Shown here: one piece after another, positions 1 through 8,300 of the stretch | Layout of the letters: the number at the start of each line of letters is the position of its first letter | How positions within the stretch are numbered: the first letter of the stretch is position 1 | NCBI RefSeq assembly: GCF_013927005.1 | Contig: NZ_CP055933.1 | Span: forward strand, 1-40,364 | Direction: 5' to 3' | Source of the DNA: Enterobacter sp. RHBSTW-00175 | Lineage (GTDB): Bacteria; Pseudomonadota; Gammaproteobacteria; Enterobacterales; Enterobacteriaceae | Length of the DNA stretch: 40,364 bases | Notes under the pieces: generated by a model | Seen by the model: the letters and a program-made list of their open reading frames with translations, nothing else | Told to the model about the DNA's origin: nothing | The model's database searches: none | Made by a program: the position numbers and the translations under genes

Positions 1-680
1 TGATTGATGAAGTCCACCAGCGCCCGGAAGGAACAGCGCGTGCAGCTTTCAACCGAAACCGTGAGCATTTCATCAACGGTGTGGACTATGCCGAATTAGG
101 TGCGGACGTAATACGTACGGACCTCCCGGAAGGGACATTCTCTAAATTTGCACCGTCAGGGATTGTGCTTTTCGAATCAGGCTACCTGATGTTGACGAAG
201 CCATTTAACGATGATCTTGCCTGGCAGGTTCAGCGCGAACTGGTTAACAGCTATTTCCGCCCTCGTGCGCCGCTGACGGAAATCGAGATGATCGCCGCAA
301 TGGCCGCCGATGCCGTTCGCCAGCAGAAGCGCCTTAATCATGTTGAAGAGCAGATCGAAACAGTCGCAGAAGCTGTGGAGAACATCAAACGCGGGGCCAT
401 GCGCGCAGGATATGTCGGTTACCGCCAGGTGGTAGCCAAAAGCGGAATGAGTGACGCCAAGTGCCGGAATTTGGTCAATGCCTACCGGATCCCAACGGAC
501 ACGCATGAATTTATGACCCCGGACGGGCTTTTGTCACGTAGGGCCATCGTGGAGCTTGAGCCATTTATGGCGGCGTTCCACCAGATGATGTCCGAAGCTG
601 AGCCCCGCGGCACCCGCTGGTATCACCCTAAGATGGGCCTGTTCCAGGCTATCGGTTGGGAGGGTCGCAGTGAAAAATAA
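1..680 (+). CDS. ORF6N domain protein, C-terminal part (gene continues from 40289)
   Basis: This is the larger part of a 251-aa gene whose first 25 codons lie at 40289-40364. Bases 1-2 complete the codon begun at 40364. The joined N-terminus (VEYRGQRVVTLAMIDEVHQ, then RPEGTARAAFNRNREHF) is the ORF6N domain found in phage antirepressor-like and Rha-like proteins, usually a DNA-binding module. The remaining part, with a likely coiled segment around EEQIETVAEAVENIK, I do not recognise; it may be an effector domain. The gene is in the left operon, overlapping the next gene by 11 bp. The ATG at 81 is internal and would cut the ORF6N domain. An antirepressor or regulatory role is inferred from the family only. 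Confidence 0.75.
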   Translation, partial: IDEVHQRPEGTARAAFNRNREHFINGVDYAELGADVIRTDLPEGTFSKFAPSGIVLFESGYLMLTKPFNDDLAWQVQRELVNSYFRPRAPLTEIEMIAAMAADAVRQQKRLNHVEEQIETVAEAVENIKRGAMRAGYVGYRQVVAKSGMSDAKCRNLVNAYRIPTDTHEFMTPDGLLSRRAIVELEPFMAAFHQMMSEAEPRGTRWYHPKMGLFQAIGWEGRSEK

Positions 681-1092
681 AGCAATCGTACAGGCCGGAT
701 CCCTTGAACAGCACCATCAGCAGGCGCTGGCATGGGTATGTGATGCCTACTTGTTCCACCTGGTAAGATTGCACCGTCGGCCGATATTTCGCCACCAGTA
801 CGGCGATATTTCGCTTAACCAGCCAGCGCTGCAGGGCTTTATTGATTCGTACCTCGCTGATAAGGGATGGAGCATGGATCGCCGCCGGGCGCACTACATC
901 CAGATACTGGACCTAATCAAATATATGCACCGCAGTAACTCTGATTTTATCGACTGGGGTACAGTGCCAGCCCTTACGCCGAGAGGGATCCGGTGGTTGA
1001 ACGCCTGCTTTTCAAGGCTGGGAGAAATAGTTAATGCCTGCGGTGGTTGGGATAACGTTGAAACATTGGCAGACAGGAAGGTGAACGGATGA
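670..1092 (+). CDS. Hypothetical phage protein, left operon
   Basis: A 140-aa protein starting at GTG 670, preceded by GGGAGGGTCGCA as ribosome-binding site, so it is translationally coupled to the ORF6N gene. I do not recognise a family. It has many aromatic and basic residues (HLVRLHRRPIFRHQYGD; a C-terminal SRLGEIVNACGGWDNVE) and no membrane segment, signal peptide or catalytic motif that I can see. Its stop overlaps the next start (ATGA at 1089-1092). Its place between an ORF6N regulator and the integrase marks it as an early, accessory gene; nothing in the sequence gives a function. Confidence 0.7.
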   Translation: MKNKAIVQAGSLEQHHQQALAWVCDAYLFHLVRLHRRPIFRHQYGDISLNQPALQGFIDSYLADKGWSMDRRRAHYIQILDLIKYMHRSNSDFIDWGTVPALTPRGIRWLNACFSRLGEIVNACGGWDNVETLADRKVNG

Positions 1093-1445
1093 AAGCTGAA
1101 TCCATTGATGTTAACCAACTAGTCACCATAAACGGCCACCTGCTGGCTCTGGTAACGGCTGAAGATGTTATTGCCAGTATCAGTTATCAGCTTGAAACCG
1201 TTATCGATAACGAATACGGATGGCGGCACAGGGCAAATGTAGCTCTGGTTAAGTGGCAGAACACACGGAAACGTATTACTGCCCGACTGGCCGTATTGCG
1301 TCAACTTGAGCGAGAGAAAAATATTGAGCGTCAAAATTCTCGGGATGCATTGCTCATCAGAGCCCTGAGAAATGAGGTATCAGCTGAAGTTTTTCGCCGT
1401 TGCTGTGAGTCTGTAGAAAGGGAAATGGAGGTGTGTTGTGACTGA
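1089..1445 (+). CDS. Hypothetical phage protein, left operon
   Basis: A 118-aa protein starting at ATG 1089 (SD GGAAGGTGAACG just upstream) and overlapping its neighbours by 4 bp and 8 bp. The second half is highly charged and predicted helical (KWQNTRKRITARLAVLRQL, then EREKNIERQNSRDALL), which suggests a coiled coil. Three cysteines cluster near the C-terminus (RRCCES, EVCCD). No family is recognised. The tight coupling on both sides supports that it is a real gene. Confidence 0.65.
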   Translation: MKAESIDVNQLVTINGHLLALVTAEDVIASISYQLETVIDNEYGWRHRANVALVKWQNTRKRITARLAVLRQLEREKNIERQNSRDALLIRALRNEVSAEVFRRCCESVEREMEVCCD

Positions 1446-1770
1446 ATCGAATCTATTCGAGCTGGTTCAACTGATTAAATCCGCTGCCGGTGATCCATCA
1501 GCAATGACAGATGCTATCTGGGAGGCTGGTTATCGCCAGCCTGAACGGACTGCCGAGGAAGCCGCGCAGATAACTATCGACACGTTCCTCTGCTGCAACT
1601 CTTTCGATATGCCCACGGAATTCTGGCCGCGCAACTATGACAGCGTTCTCCAGAATGAACTAATGAAAGCTGTTGGTGGTGAAGATGGCGAACTGTTGGG
1701 TGCCGATCTAAAAACTATCGCCAGCAACGTTATCAACGCTGGATTCAGCAAGGAGGCAACCAATGGGTGA
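1438..1770 (+). CDS. Hypothetical acidic phage protein, left operon
   Basis: A 110-aa acidic protein starting at GTG 1438 after the ribosome-binding site GGAAATGGAGGTGTGTT. It overlaps the previous gene by 8 bp and the next by 8 bp. The sequence is mostly helical without transmembrane segments (TESNLFELVQLIKSAAGDP; EAAQITIDTFLCCNSFD). The small acidic character is compatible with a protein that binds a host factor, but that is only a guess. No family is recognised. Confidence 0.65.
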   Translation: MTESNLFELVQLIKSAAGDPSAMTDAIWEAGYRQPERTAEEAAQITIDTFLCCNSFDMPTEFWPRNYDSVLQNELMKAVGGEDGELLGADLKTIASNVINAGFSKEATNG

Positions 1771-1999
1771 AATGGTGGATATTAACGATGAACTGGTTCG
1801 CTCAGTCGTCACCGTTGACGATGGACGGGACTATACCGCACAACTGGTGTGGAGGATGGGTAACCGCAGAAATATGCGCAATGGCGTTTCAATACCGATC
1901 CCTCCAGCACCAAAGGTTTCAGCAGTGCGAGTTGAAGCGAAGAGAAAGCCCCGGGCACGGGGATATAGGGTAGTTCAGAAAGCGATAGGTTCGGTGTGA
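1763..1999 (+). CDS. Hypothetical small basic phage protein
   Basis: A 78-aa protein starting at ATG 1763, with SD AAGGAGG at about 1749-1755. The start region (MGEMVDINDELV) is acidic and the C-terminal third is strongly basic (EAKRKPRARGYRVVQKA), which could bind nucleic acid. An overlapping ATG at 1767 opens a different frame, but the SD spacing and the overlap with the upstream stop favour 1763. No family is recognised. Confidence 0.6.
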   Translation: MGEMVDINDELVRSVVTVDDGRDYTAQLVWRMGNRRNMRNGVSIPIPPAPKVSAVRVEAKRKPRARGYRVVQKAIGSV

Positions 2000-2008
2000 G
2001 GTGGAAGT

Positions 2009-2236
2009 ATGAACAACGAAACAGACATTATCTCTGACGCTGATATTGAAAAGTTGACCGGTTATAAAATTCCGTCAAAGCAATGCGAAAGCTTGCGTGA
2101 TGCAGGAATATTTTTTATAACCAGGCGCGATGGACGCCCTCGCACAACGTGGGCTCATTTCAACAATCCGCTTTCTCACCGACAGAAAGCTATTGATGTT
2201 AACGGGCCTCAGCCTAATTTTGGAGCTCTTGATTAA
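2009..2236 (+). CDS. DUF4224-family small protein beside integrase
   Basis: A 75-aa protein with the pattern ISDADIEKLTGYKIPSKQ followed by CESLRDAGIFFITRRDGRPR. This matches my memory of the DUF4224 family: short proteins encoded immediately before phage integrases, with a predicted helix-turn-helix-like fold. The start at 2009 follows GAGGTGGAAGT. The stop overlaps the integrase start by 1 bp (TAATG). Position and size suggest it could act as excisionase or integrase regulator. That role is inferred; no conventional Xis was seen elsewhere in the window. Confidence 0.65.
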   Translation: MNNETDIISDADIEKLTGYKIPSKQCESLRDAGIFFITRRDGRPRTTWAHFNNPLSHRQKAIDVNGPQPNFGALD

Positions 2237-3246
2237 TGCCACGCGCACGTAAAAACAAAGACGACGCCTGGATGCCTCCGAGGGTTTACCTCGGACGTTC
2301 AGCCTATGAGTATCACCCAAAAGGAGGCGGGAACATCCGCCTTTGTGATAAGACCTGTACACAGGCGCAGGTGTGGACAGCCTGGGAAGCAATTATTAAT
2401 GACAGGCCGGATGAATCAACCCTTTCCGGCCTGATTGAGAAGTTCTTCCAATCTGGTGATTTTTTTGAACTCGCAGCGGAAACACAGAAGGATTACCGCA
2501 AATACTCCAAAAAGATAATCGATGTTTTCGGGCAGATGCCGCCAGATAGTATTAAGCCTGAACACGTACGTAAATACCTCGATAAGCGTGGCGTAAAGAG
2601 CCGAACCCAAGCCAACCGGGAAAAAGCATTTATGTCCCGTGTTTATCGCTGGGCTTACGAACGCGGATATGCCAAGGGCAACCCCACAAAAGGGGTTAAG
2701 CAATTTAAAGAGACTGGCCGGGATCGTTACATCACCCATGAAGAGTACAACGCTTTATATAGCGTATCTCCTGATGTTGTGCGTGTTGCCATGGAGTTGG
2801 CCTATCTGTGCTGCGCACGTCAAAACGATGTCCTTGAGATGAAGAAAAACCAGCTTATGGTTGAAGGAATACTGATTAAGCAGAGCAAAACTGCAGTCGC
2901 GCAGATAAAAGCCTGGTCAGACAGACTGAGAGCAGCAATTGACCTTGCCAAAGCCCTTCCCCTCAACGAAGGTATGAGCAGCCTGTTTATTCTTCATCAA
3001 CCTACCGGGCACAAATATACAAGGGATGGCTTCAACAGCCGATGGAGAAAGGCCAAAGAAGAAGCGCGGATCAAATACCCACACTTGAGTTTTGACTTCA
3101 CATTTCATGACCTGAAAGCGAAAGGTATTTCAGATCTTCAAGGTAACATTTACGAGAAACAGGCTATCTCTGGACATAAAAACGTGGAGCAGACGGCACG
3201 GTACGATCGGAAGATTTCAGTCGTCCCTGTGGTGGGTGGGCAATAA
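2236..3246 (+). CDS. int: Tyrosine-recombinase integrase
   Basis: A 336-aa site-specific recombinase. The N-terminal third has an arm-binding-like segment and a core-binding SAM-like region (about residues 60-150: LSGLIEKFFQSGDFFELA). The catalytic domain covers about 165-330. Visible catalytic residues are R195 (CCARQNDVLEMK), K218 (QSKTA), H291 (HDLK), H314 (GHKN) and Y323 (ARYDRK). The second Arg of the usual HxxR box is K294, a substitution I believe is seen in some phage integrases. It is the last gene of the left operon and points at the attP core 108 bp downstream, the usual order for a tRNA-targeting integrase. It should carry out integration into, and with a partner excision from, tRNA-Leu. 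Confidence 0.95.
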   Translation: MPRARKNKDDAWMPPRVYLGRSAYEYHPKGGGNIRLCDKTCTQAQVWTAWEAIINDRPDESTLSGLIEKFFQSGDFFELAAETQKDYRKYSKKIIDVFGQMPPDSIKPEHVRKYLDKRGVKSRTQANREKAFMSRVYRWAYERGYAKGNPTKGVKQFKETGRDRYITHEEYNALYSVSPDVVRVAMELAYLCCARQNDVLEMKKNQLMVEGILIKQSKTAVAQIKAWSDRLRAAIDLAKALPLNEGMSSLFILHQPTGHKYTRDGFNSRWRKAKEEARIKYPHLSFDFTFHDLKAKGISDLQGNIYEKQAISGHKNVEQTARYDRKISVVPVVGGQ

Positions 3247-3285
3247 AATATTATGAAACGATATTATGAAATGGCAGTTTTCAGA

Positions 3286-3312
3286 CAATAAAAAACCACC
3301 TTTCGGTGGTTT
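3286..3312. terminator. Bidirectional hairpin terminator between int and attP
   Basis: AAACCACC (3293-3300), loop TTTC, GGTGGTTT (3305-3312), flanked by an A-run at 3290-3295. On the minus strand the stem is followed by TTTTTTATT, a typical intrinsic terminator facing away from attP. On the plus strand the shorter T-run could end the int transcript. Confidence 0.75.
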
Positions 3313-3353
3313 ATACGACACTGCTTATCATTGATTTTATTCTACTTTCCCCA

Positions 3354-3410
3354 TGGTAGCCGGAGTGGGACTTGAACCCACACAGCGCGAACGCCGAGGG
3401 ATTTTAAATC
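3354..3410 (-). other. attP: attP core: 3' part of tRNA-Leu(UAA)
   Basis: Read on the minus strand, these 57 bases run from GATTTAAAATCCC through the variable arm, the T-loop GGTTCAAGTCCC and the acceptor strand to CCA. They match the 3' portion of enterobacterial tRNA-Leu with anticodon UAA (leuZ type). The 5' half of the tRNA is missing: beyond 3410 the match stops. This is a phage attachment core that restores the tRNA 3' end after integration. The core lies next to int and only one copy exists in the window, as expected for an unintegrated circular genome. Confidence 0.85.
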
Positions 3411-3447
3411 GTGCGCTTTCTTTCTAAATATCAATTGGATAGCGCAC
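3411..3447. repeat. 7-bp inverted repeat flanking attP core
   Basis: GTGCGCT (3411-3417) and AGCGCAC (3441-3447) are a perfect inverted pair with a 23-bp A/T-rich spacer, starting exactly where tRNA identity ends. It may be an integrase or accessory-protein site of the attP arm. The rest of 3448-3527 is AT-rich non-coding DNA in which I see no gene. Confidence 0.4.
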
Positions 3448-3527
3448 TTTTTCATAACATCAAAGGTTAGCGCCATCTTTATCATTCAGTTACTTACGAT
3501 AAGATAATTTCCAATATTACGTATCTA

Positions 3528-3570
3528 TTGACCATATCTCAGATCCGATTTACTGTATATACATCCAGCA
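3528..3570 (+). promoter_or_regulatory. Promoter with LexA (SOS) box
   Basis: A CTG-N10-CAG palindrome at 3553-3568 (CTGTATATACATCCAG) fits the enterobacterial LexA consensus. TTGACC at 3528-3533 followed by 17 bp and TACTGT at 3551-3556 gives a possible sigma70 promoter whose -10 overlaps the box. The first gene starts at 3586 with SD AAGGA, so LexA would repress this operon until DNA damage. Confidence 0.75.
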
Positions 3571-3585
3571 AAAAAGGATTGTTTT

Positions 3586-3855
3586 ATGGCAACCACAAAA
3601 GAGTCGAATGCAGGAGCAATGCCTGAGTTAACTGATTTTGCTATCAGTTACTGCGCGCTCACTGAACATGTTCTGTTACACGCCAAATTCACAGACACTA
3701 TGGCTTCTGTCCCATCATGGCCGTCGGTGCAATTCCCTGATCAAACGATCTGCTTATCCCGTGGGCAAGCTGATAATCTCCTGCGTGAACTAAAGAAAGC
3801 CGTCGATTACATAGATGCTGGCATTGAGCATCCTTCCATTAAATTCATCGACTAA
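3586..3855 (+). CDS. Hypothetical protein, first gene of SOS operon
   Basis: An 89-aa soluble protein starting at ATG 3586, 18 bp after the LexA box, with SD AAAGGAT. I do not recognise it. It has a central strand-rich part (VQFPDQTICLSRGQADNLL) and helical segments without membrane spans. It is followed after 10 bp by a DinI-like gene on the same transcript, so it should be induced by DNA damage. Candidate roles include modulating RecA, the repressor or the host SOS response, but none can be assigned from sequence. Confidence 0.75.
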   Translation: MATTKESNAGAMPELTDFAISYCALTEHVLLHAKFTDTMASVPSWPSVQFPDQTICLSRGQADNLLRELKKAVDYIDAGIEHPSIKFID

Positions 3856-3865
3856 AAGGTGTGTG

Positions 3866-4105
3866 ATGTTCGTTGAACTCGTTTATGACAAGCGAAATTT
3901 CGAAGGCCTGCCAGGTGCAAAAAACATTATTCTGGATGAGTTAACAAAGAGGATTGGCCGCGTTTTCCCGGATGCAGAAGTTCGCGTTAAACCGATGATG
4001 ACGCTGCCAGCGATCAACACTGATGCAAGCAAGCATGAGAAGGAACAGATAAGCCGGGTTGTGCAGGAGATGTTTGAAGAAGCTGATATGTGGCTTGAGG
4101 CTTAA
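3866..4105 (+). CDS. DinI-like RecA modulator
   Basis: A 79-aa protein starting at ATG 3866 (SD AAAGGTGTG). The C-terminal half, HEKEQISRVVQEMFEEADMW, closely follows the DinI family pattern (dkqrIseilqetWesADdW). The N-terminal strand MFVELVYDK and the central RIGRVFPDAEVRVKP also fit. DinI proteins bind RecA filaments and modulate LexA, UmuD and phage-repressor cleavage. The 79-aa length equals E. coli DinI (about 81 aa). The gene is second in a LexA-box operon at the attP end of the prophage map and probably tunes RecA-driven induction of this phage. The family is clear; the direction of the effect (stabilising or inhibiting) is unknown. Confidence 0.85.
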   Translation: MFVELVYDKRNFEGLPGAKNIILDELTKRIGRVFPDAEVRVKPMMTLPAINTDASKHEKEQISRVVQEMFEEADMWLEA

Positions 4106-4121
4106 TCGTTAATCGTACCGG

Positions 4122-4151
4122 CAGGCAGCCATTTGATTGTATGACTGCCTG
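4122..4151. terminator. Hairpin between convergent dinI-like and fibre genes
   Basis: CAGGCAG (4122-4128) and CTGCCTG (4145-4151) form a 7-bp inverted repeat with a 16-nt loop between the converging ends of the SOS operon and the late operon. There is no U-run on either side, so it is at best a weak or Rho-assisted terminator. Confidence 0.35.
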
Positions 4152-4161
4152 GTGAGGACTC

Positions 4162-5322
4162 TTATGGTTTCTGAGTATTAAGCATCTCTTTCAACTCTAC
4201 CAGCTCACCCTGCATATGCTGGATAGTCAGGGTCAGTTTTGCGATAGCTGCCATTGGGTCAAGATAGTACATGCCGGAGAGATCATCGCTTTCGAGGTCA
4301 ACCCCGGAAGGCAGGCCAGTACCTTTCACAACCTCTGGGGAGACCTCCTTCATGTCGTTAGCGATGAAGCCGAGCTGCCCCGGTTTCTTATCGAGAACGC
4401 CCCTGGCTTTCATATCGAAGAGAGCAACCTGCCATCTGCTTACTTCATCTGCTGCCTTTTCCCGGTCGGTCTGATAGACGATATTCTCTTTCAGCTCCCG
4501 GTCCGATGAAGTAACGGTGATGGCTCCAACGTCACTGTTGTCTACATAAAGACGCATAGCCCCACTGGTCCAGAGCATGTTAAACACGCTCGCACTGTAG
4601 CTGCCTTTTGTCCCGGAACGACACTGATAACCGCCTTCAACCTGAAGTATGCCAGTTCCACCACCTGTGCCGCCTTTCACTTCAAGTGAGGCTGTTCCTG
4701 AGGCCCACAATCGCGCAGAGTAATCGTTAGTGGTAGAGCCGTAATGAAAATCGAGGAACGGTGAAGCTGCCGATAATTCGATGGACGCAAAGAAAGGGGT
4801 GTCAGTGCTTCCTAAACCAAGGTTTGTGCGAGCATCTGCGGCGGTTTTCGCACCGGTGCCACCCTGGCCAACGCTGAGCGCGGTAGTCAGCCCGGAAAGG
4901 CTGGTGATGTCGCTGTTAGCCCCCTTCTTCGCCAGCGATTTCTGACCCGGTACAGTGACGGCCACGCCGTTAATCGTGATGGTGACGTCTGTAGTACCGT
5001 TCATTACATCAGCGAAACCGCTCATGTAACGCTGGTACATCGTGAAGGTTTCAGCAATGTCCTGCGCCAGGCCATCCACACTCAGGCTGTCGCTCAGCAA
5101 AATCGAATACTTCGTTCCGGCAGGGATTGCAGGGCTTGCCGCAGGTGTCACGGTGAGACTGGTTGCCCCGCCGATAGCAGTAATCTGGAATACCTGGGCG
5201 GGGCTGGTCAGCGCGATAACTGTGCATCCGTTGCGGATCAGTGAGCCCGCAGCAGTAAAGTTTGTACCCGTTCCGGTAAGCGTATTGCCGCTGACTGCAA
5301 TCGTGCCTGTTGTGTAAATCAT
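4162..5322 (-). CDS. Tail fibre with C-terminal S74 chaperone domain
   Basis: A 386-aa tail fibre or tip protein. The N-terminal part (MIYTTGTIAVSGNTLTGTGT) is strand-rich and probably attaches to the tail. The middle holds a fibre motif, GQGGTGAKTAADARTNLGLG. From about residue 275 comes a Peptidase_S74 intramolecular chaperone (TSSDRELKENI, with the Ser-Asp cleavage site and downstream Lys; LGFIANDMKEVSPE). This domain trimerises the fibre and then cuts itself off. The start is placed at ATG 5322 because GTGGAGAAATT precedes it. It is the last gene of the late operon, behind a terminator that follows J. Its specificity region (about 170-270) would determine receptor contact. Confidence 0.85.
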   Translation of the reverse strand: MIYTTGTIAVSGNTLTGTGTNFTAAGSLIRNGCTVIALTSPAQVFQITAIGGATSLTVTPAASPAIPAGTKYSILLSDSLSVDGLAQDIAETFTMYQRYMSGFADVMNGTTDVTITINGVAVTVPGQKSLAKKGANSDITSLSGLTTALSVGQGGTGAKTAADARTNLGLGSTDTPFFASIELSAASPFLDFHYGSTTNDYSARLWASGTASLEVKGGTGGGTGILQVEGGYQCRSGTKGSYSASVFNMLWTSGAMRLYVDNSDVGAITVTSSDRELKENIVYQTDREKAADEVSRWQVALFDMKARGVLDKKPGQLGFIANDMKEVSPEVVKGTGLPSGVDLESDDLSGMYYLDPMAAIAKLTLTIQHMQGELVELKEMLNTQKP

Positions 5323-5335
5323 AATTTCTCCACGC

Positions 5336-5360
5336 AATAAAAAACCCGCCGAAGCGGGTT
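5336..5360 (-). terminator. Intrinsic terminator between J and fibre gene
   Basis: On the minus strand AACCCGC-TTCG-GCGGGTT is followed by TTTTTATT. The fibre gene SD (GGAG) lies directly behind it, so fibre expression needs readthrough. Confidence 0.85.
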
Positions 5361-5386
5361 ATAAATCAGGTTGAATATCAGGAAGG

Positions 5387-8300
5387 TCAGGCAAAAGAGC
5401 CGGTACCACGGGTAATAGTTAATGTCGGGGCTGATATAATCTTACTGGCCGTTCCTGTTCCGGTTACCGTTATGATTCCGGTTACAGTCGATGTTGTTAT
5501 ATTCCTCACAGCGTGTCTTACGGTCATCCAGACCCCGGCAGTCCCGGAAGGGACATTGATTTTCCCTAAATCACGCGTGCTCCCGTTAATGTTGAGGGTG
5601 ATACTGACCGTTGTTGCAGCAGATGCAGAAAGATAAATTAGCGCCTCAAGAAGTGCTGATTTACCAAGTGCTGATGTTGAGGAATCCGTAAACGTGATCG
5701 TTCGTGTCGCAACCCCACCGCCAGAAATACTGACGTCACCGCCAATTCCCACGTTTGCAATGTCACCAACAAAAGTAGTCGCCTCTACCGTGCCTTTAAA
5801 GTTGCCACCGCTGGCGTATACCATTCCCCGGATCGTGACGTTATTCAGCTCAGCGTTACCGCTTTTAGGCAGATTCCATCCAGCCCCATTCGAACCAGTA
5901 ACGAAGTTATCCGATTTCAGTGAATCGGTGATTTTCCCGAACTGAATACTGGCATCGCGGAAAAATGCATCGTTTATGAAGACCTGTCCGTTCTGGATAA
6001 CAAATGGCAGAGTCACGGTCCCGCCCGCCTGGGTCATCACGGCGAAGCGGTCAGCAAGGAAGAGAACCTGCGACTGCATACCCGCTGGCGTATTCTGAAC
6101 ACCAATCCCCATCCCTGCCGCGTACTGGTTACCATTAGCATCAACAGCAACCTTGATGCTGTACATCGCATTCAGGTTGTTATTGATATCAGCCGACACC
6201 TGCGCATTCTGGACAATAGCAGCACTTTGGCCGTTTACCGTGACCTTAAGCGAGTTGATCTGCGTGGCTGATGCCTGAGAGAAGTCCGCCATGGTTTTGG
6301 CAAAATCCGTCACGTTCGCCGTGTTCCCACCTGCGCTGGAGTCCAGCGTTTTGAGCGATTCGGCAACGGCTTTACTGGCATCAGCCATGACATTATCGAC
6401 ACGCTCAATACCGGCTTTGTTGTCACCGTACTGCACGCTCAGGGTCATTCGCTGATTCACCTGAGCAAGGGTGCTGGTGATAAGCGCAATCGCGTTGTTC
6501 TGGATGCCGCCGTTTGCTGTATCGGTCCTGGCCCCCAGCTCATCCAGGCGGGATGCCATAGATGAAGTTGTGTCCGTTACAACCTGCTGCAAACTGGTGA
6601 TGTCAGCACTGTTCTGTGAACTGGCCTGCCCGGCAGCATCAGCCTTGTCAGAAATCACCTGGGTGGCGGCAGTGAGCTGGTCAACTGCGGTGGCCCTGGC
6701 CTGCGTTTCATCGGACAGCGCCTGCCTGACCTCAGTAATGCCGGCGGCATTGTCTGCTGTCTCCGCCTCCAGCCGGGTGACGTCAGTAACGCGTGCTTCC
6801 GTTTCCGTGGCAATCACTTCCCGGAGTTGCTCAAAGGTTGCAGTATTGGCCCCCTGCTGCGCCGTCTGACGGACAACGACATCAGCGATGGCCAGCGCGT
6901 TGCCGATAATAGCTTCCGCAGTCTGCTTGTTCGAACCAACCGCTGCCGCCAGACCCTCCGCGTTCTCCTTAATCGCATCAGTCAGTTCAGCCACTTTGTC
7001 ACTGCTGGCCACGGCATCCTCGATCAGGTCCTTGAAGACTTCTGAGGTTTTAATGTCCTCCAGAATTGCATCTGTGATATCCGATACATCAACGCTGGCC
7101 TGGCCACGTACAAATTCGGTGTACCCGGATTCGTTGCCGGTTCGGTCCACCAGCTGCGCGCGGTACCAGAAAACCTGCCCAGCTTTAAGGCCCATCTGCT
7201 GATATTTGCGCTGCGGGTAAGGTACATCAGTCAGCAGTATGGCATCGTCCTCGGTACCGGTCAGGCTGTACTGAATTTCCGTCTTCAGCGTGTCCTCGGT
7301 GTTCGCCGGGAAACCCCAGTTCAGCTCGATACCAAACACAACGTTTTCAGAAGCAGTAAACCCAACCGGTTTAGGTGGATTACCAACTTTACCCGTAAGA
7401 GTTACTTCAGCAGATGACGCCCATACGGATGAAACATCACTGGAGTTTACTGCTCTCACCCGAACCAGGTAGCGACCAGAGTAGATCCCCTGCACTTCGA
7501 AACCGAGTGATGACGTACGCGGCACGCTAACCCAGTTTCCACTGTCTCGTCGCCATTCGGCCTCGTACGCAACTGCACCCTGAACGGCATCCCAGGCAAC
7601 ACGCATAGTGGTGATCGCAATGTTCTGGTTAACCGTAGAGTAACTGTCCACGACGATATTGTCTGGAGGGGCCTGAACCCCTGGAGGAATAACACTGATC
7701 GGACGCTCGTCCAGCCTTGCACCGGTATCAACGGCAGAATAGATGTCAGGGTTGTAAGTCGTCCCGGTGACTTCGAAAGTGCCGTCATTGTTGTCCCGAG
7801 TTCCCGTAACACGGAAAAGCGCTATAAACAGATCATCAGAATCCACACCCCAGTTACATTCAGTCTCCGGCGTTTCGCTGTAGGATGTGGTAACAGTTAC
7901 GATGTTTCCGTTAACGGCCTGAACGGTTCTGGCCTGAGCTATGCCTGATGGCAGGTTCAAAAAAAGCCGGTTACCAGCTTTCACATCAGCAGCGCGATCA
8001 AGTGTTATGTTGCGACCGTTCACCGCGCTCACCCTGCCACCGATGGTTCTTCCGGCCAGCTCGTTGGCAGCCACGCCGATCACCTCTCCGACAGGGGGCA
8101 CATCCATGCCCGTGCTGAAGGTCACCACCTCGCCGATGCCATTAGTAAGAAGCGCCCAGCGCCCGCGCCGGTTTGCCTCTGACTGTCTGGTGCAGCCGAT
8201 AGCGGTCATTTCAAGCTGACGATAATCGAAGCGCATGGCCAGATCGTTATCGTAAACAGGCTCAGGAGTATCCTTATAATGGTTCGCCGGGTCTGACCAG

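Noticed and set aside
3354..3410. A tRNA-Leu gene
   Set aside because: Only the 3' part from the anticodon loop to CCA is present; the 5' half is absent. It is an attachment core, not a functional tRNA.
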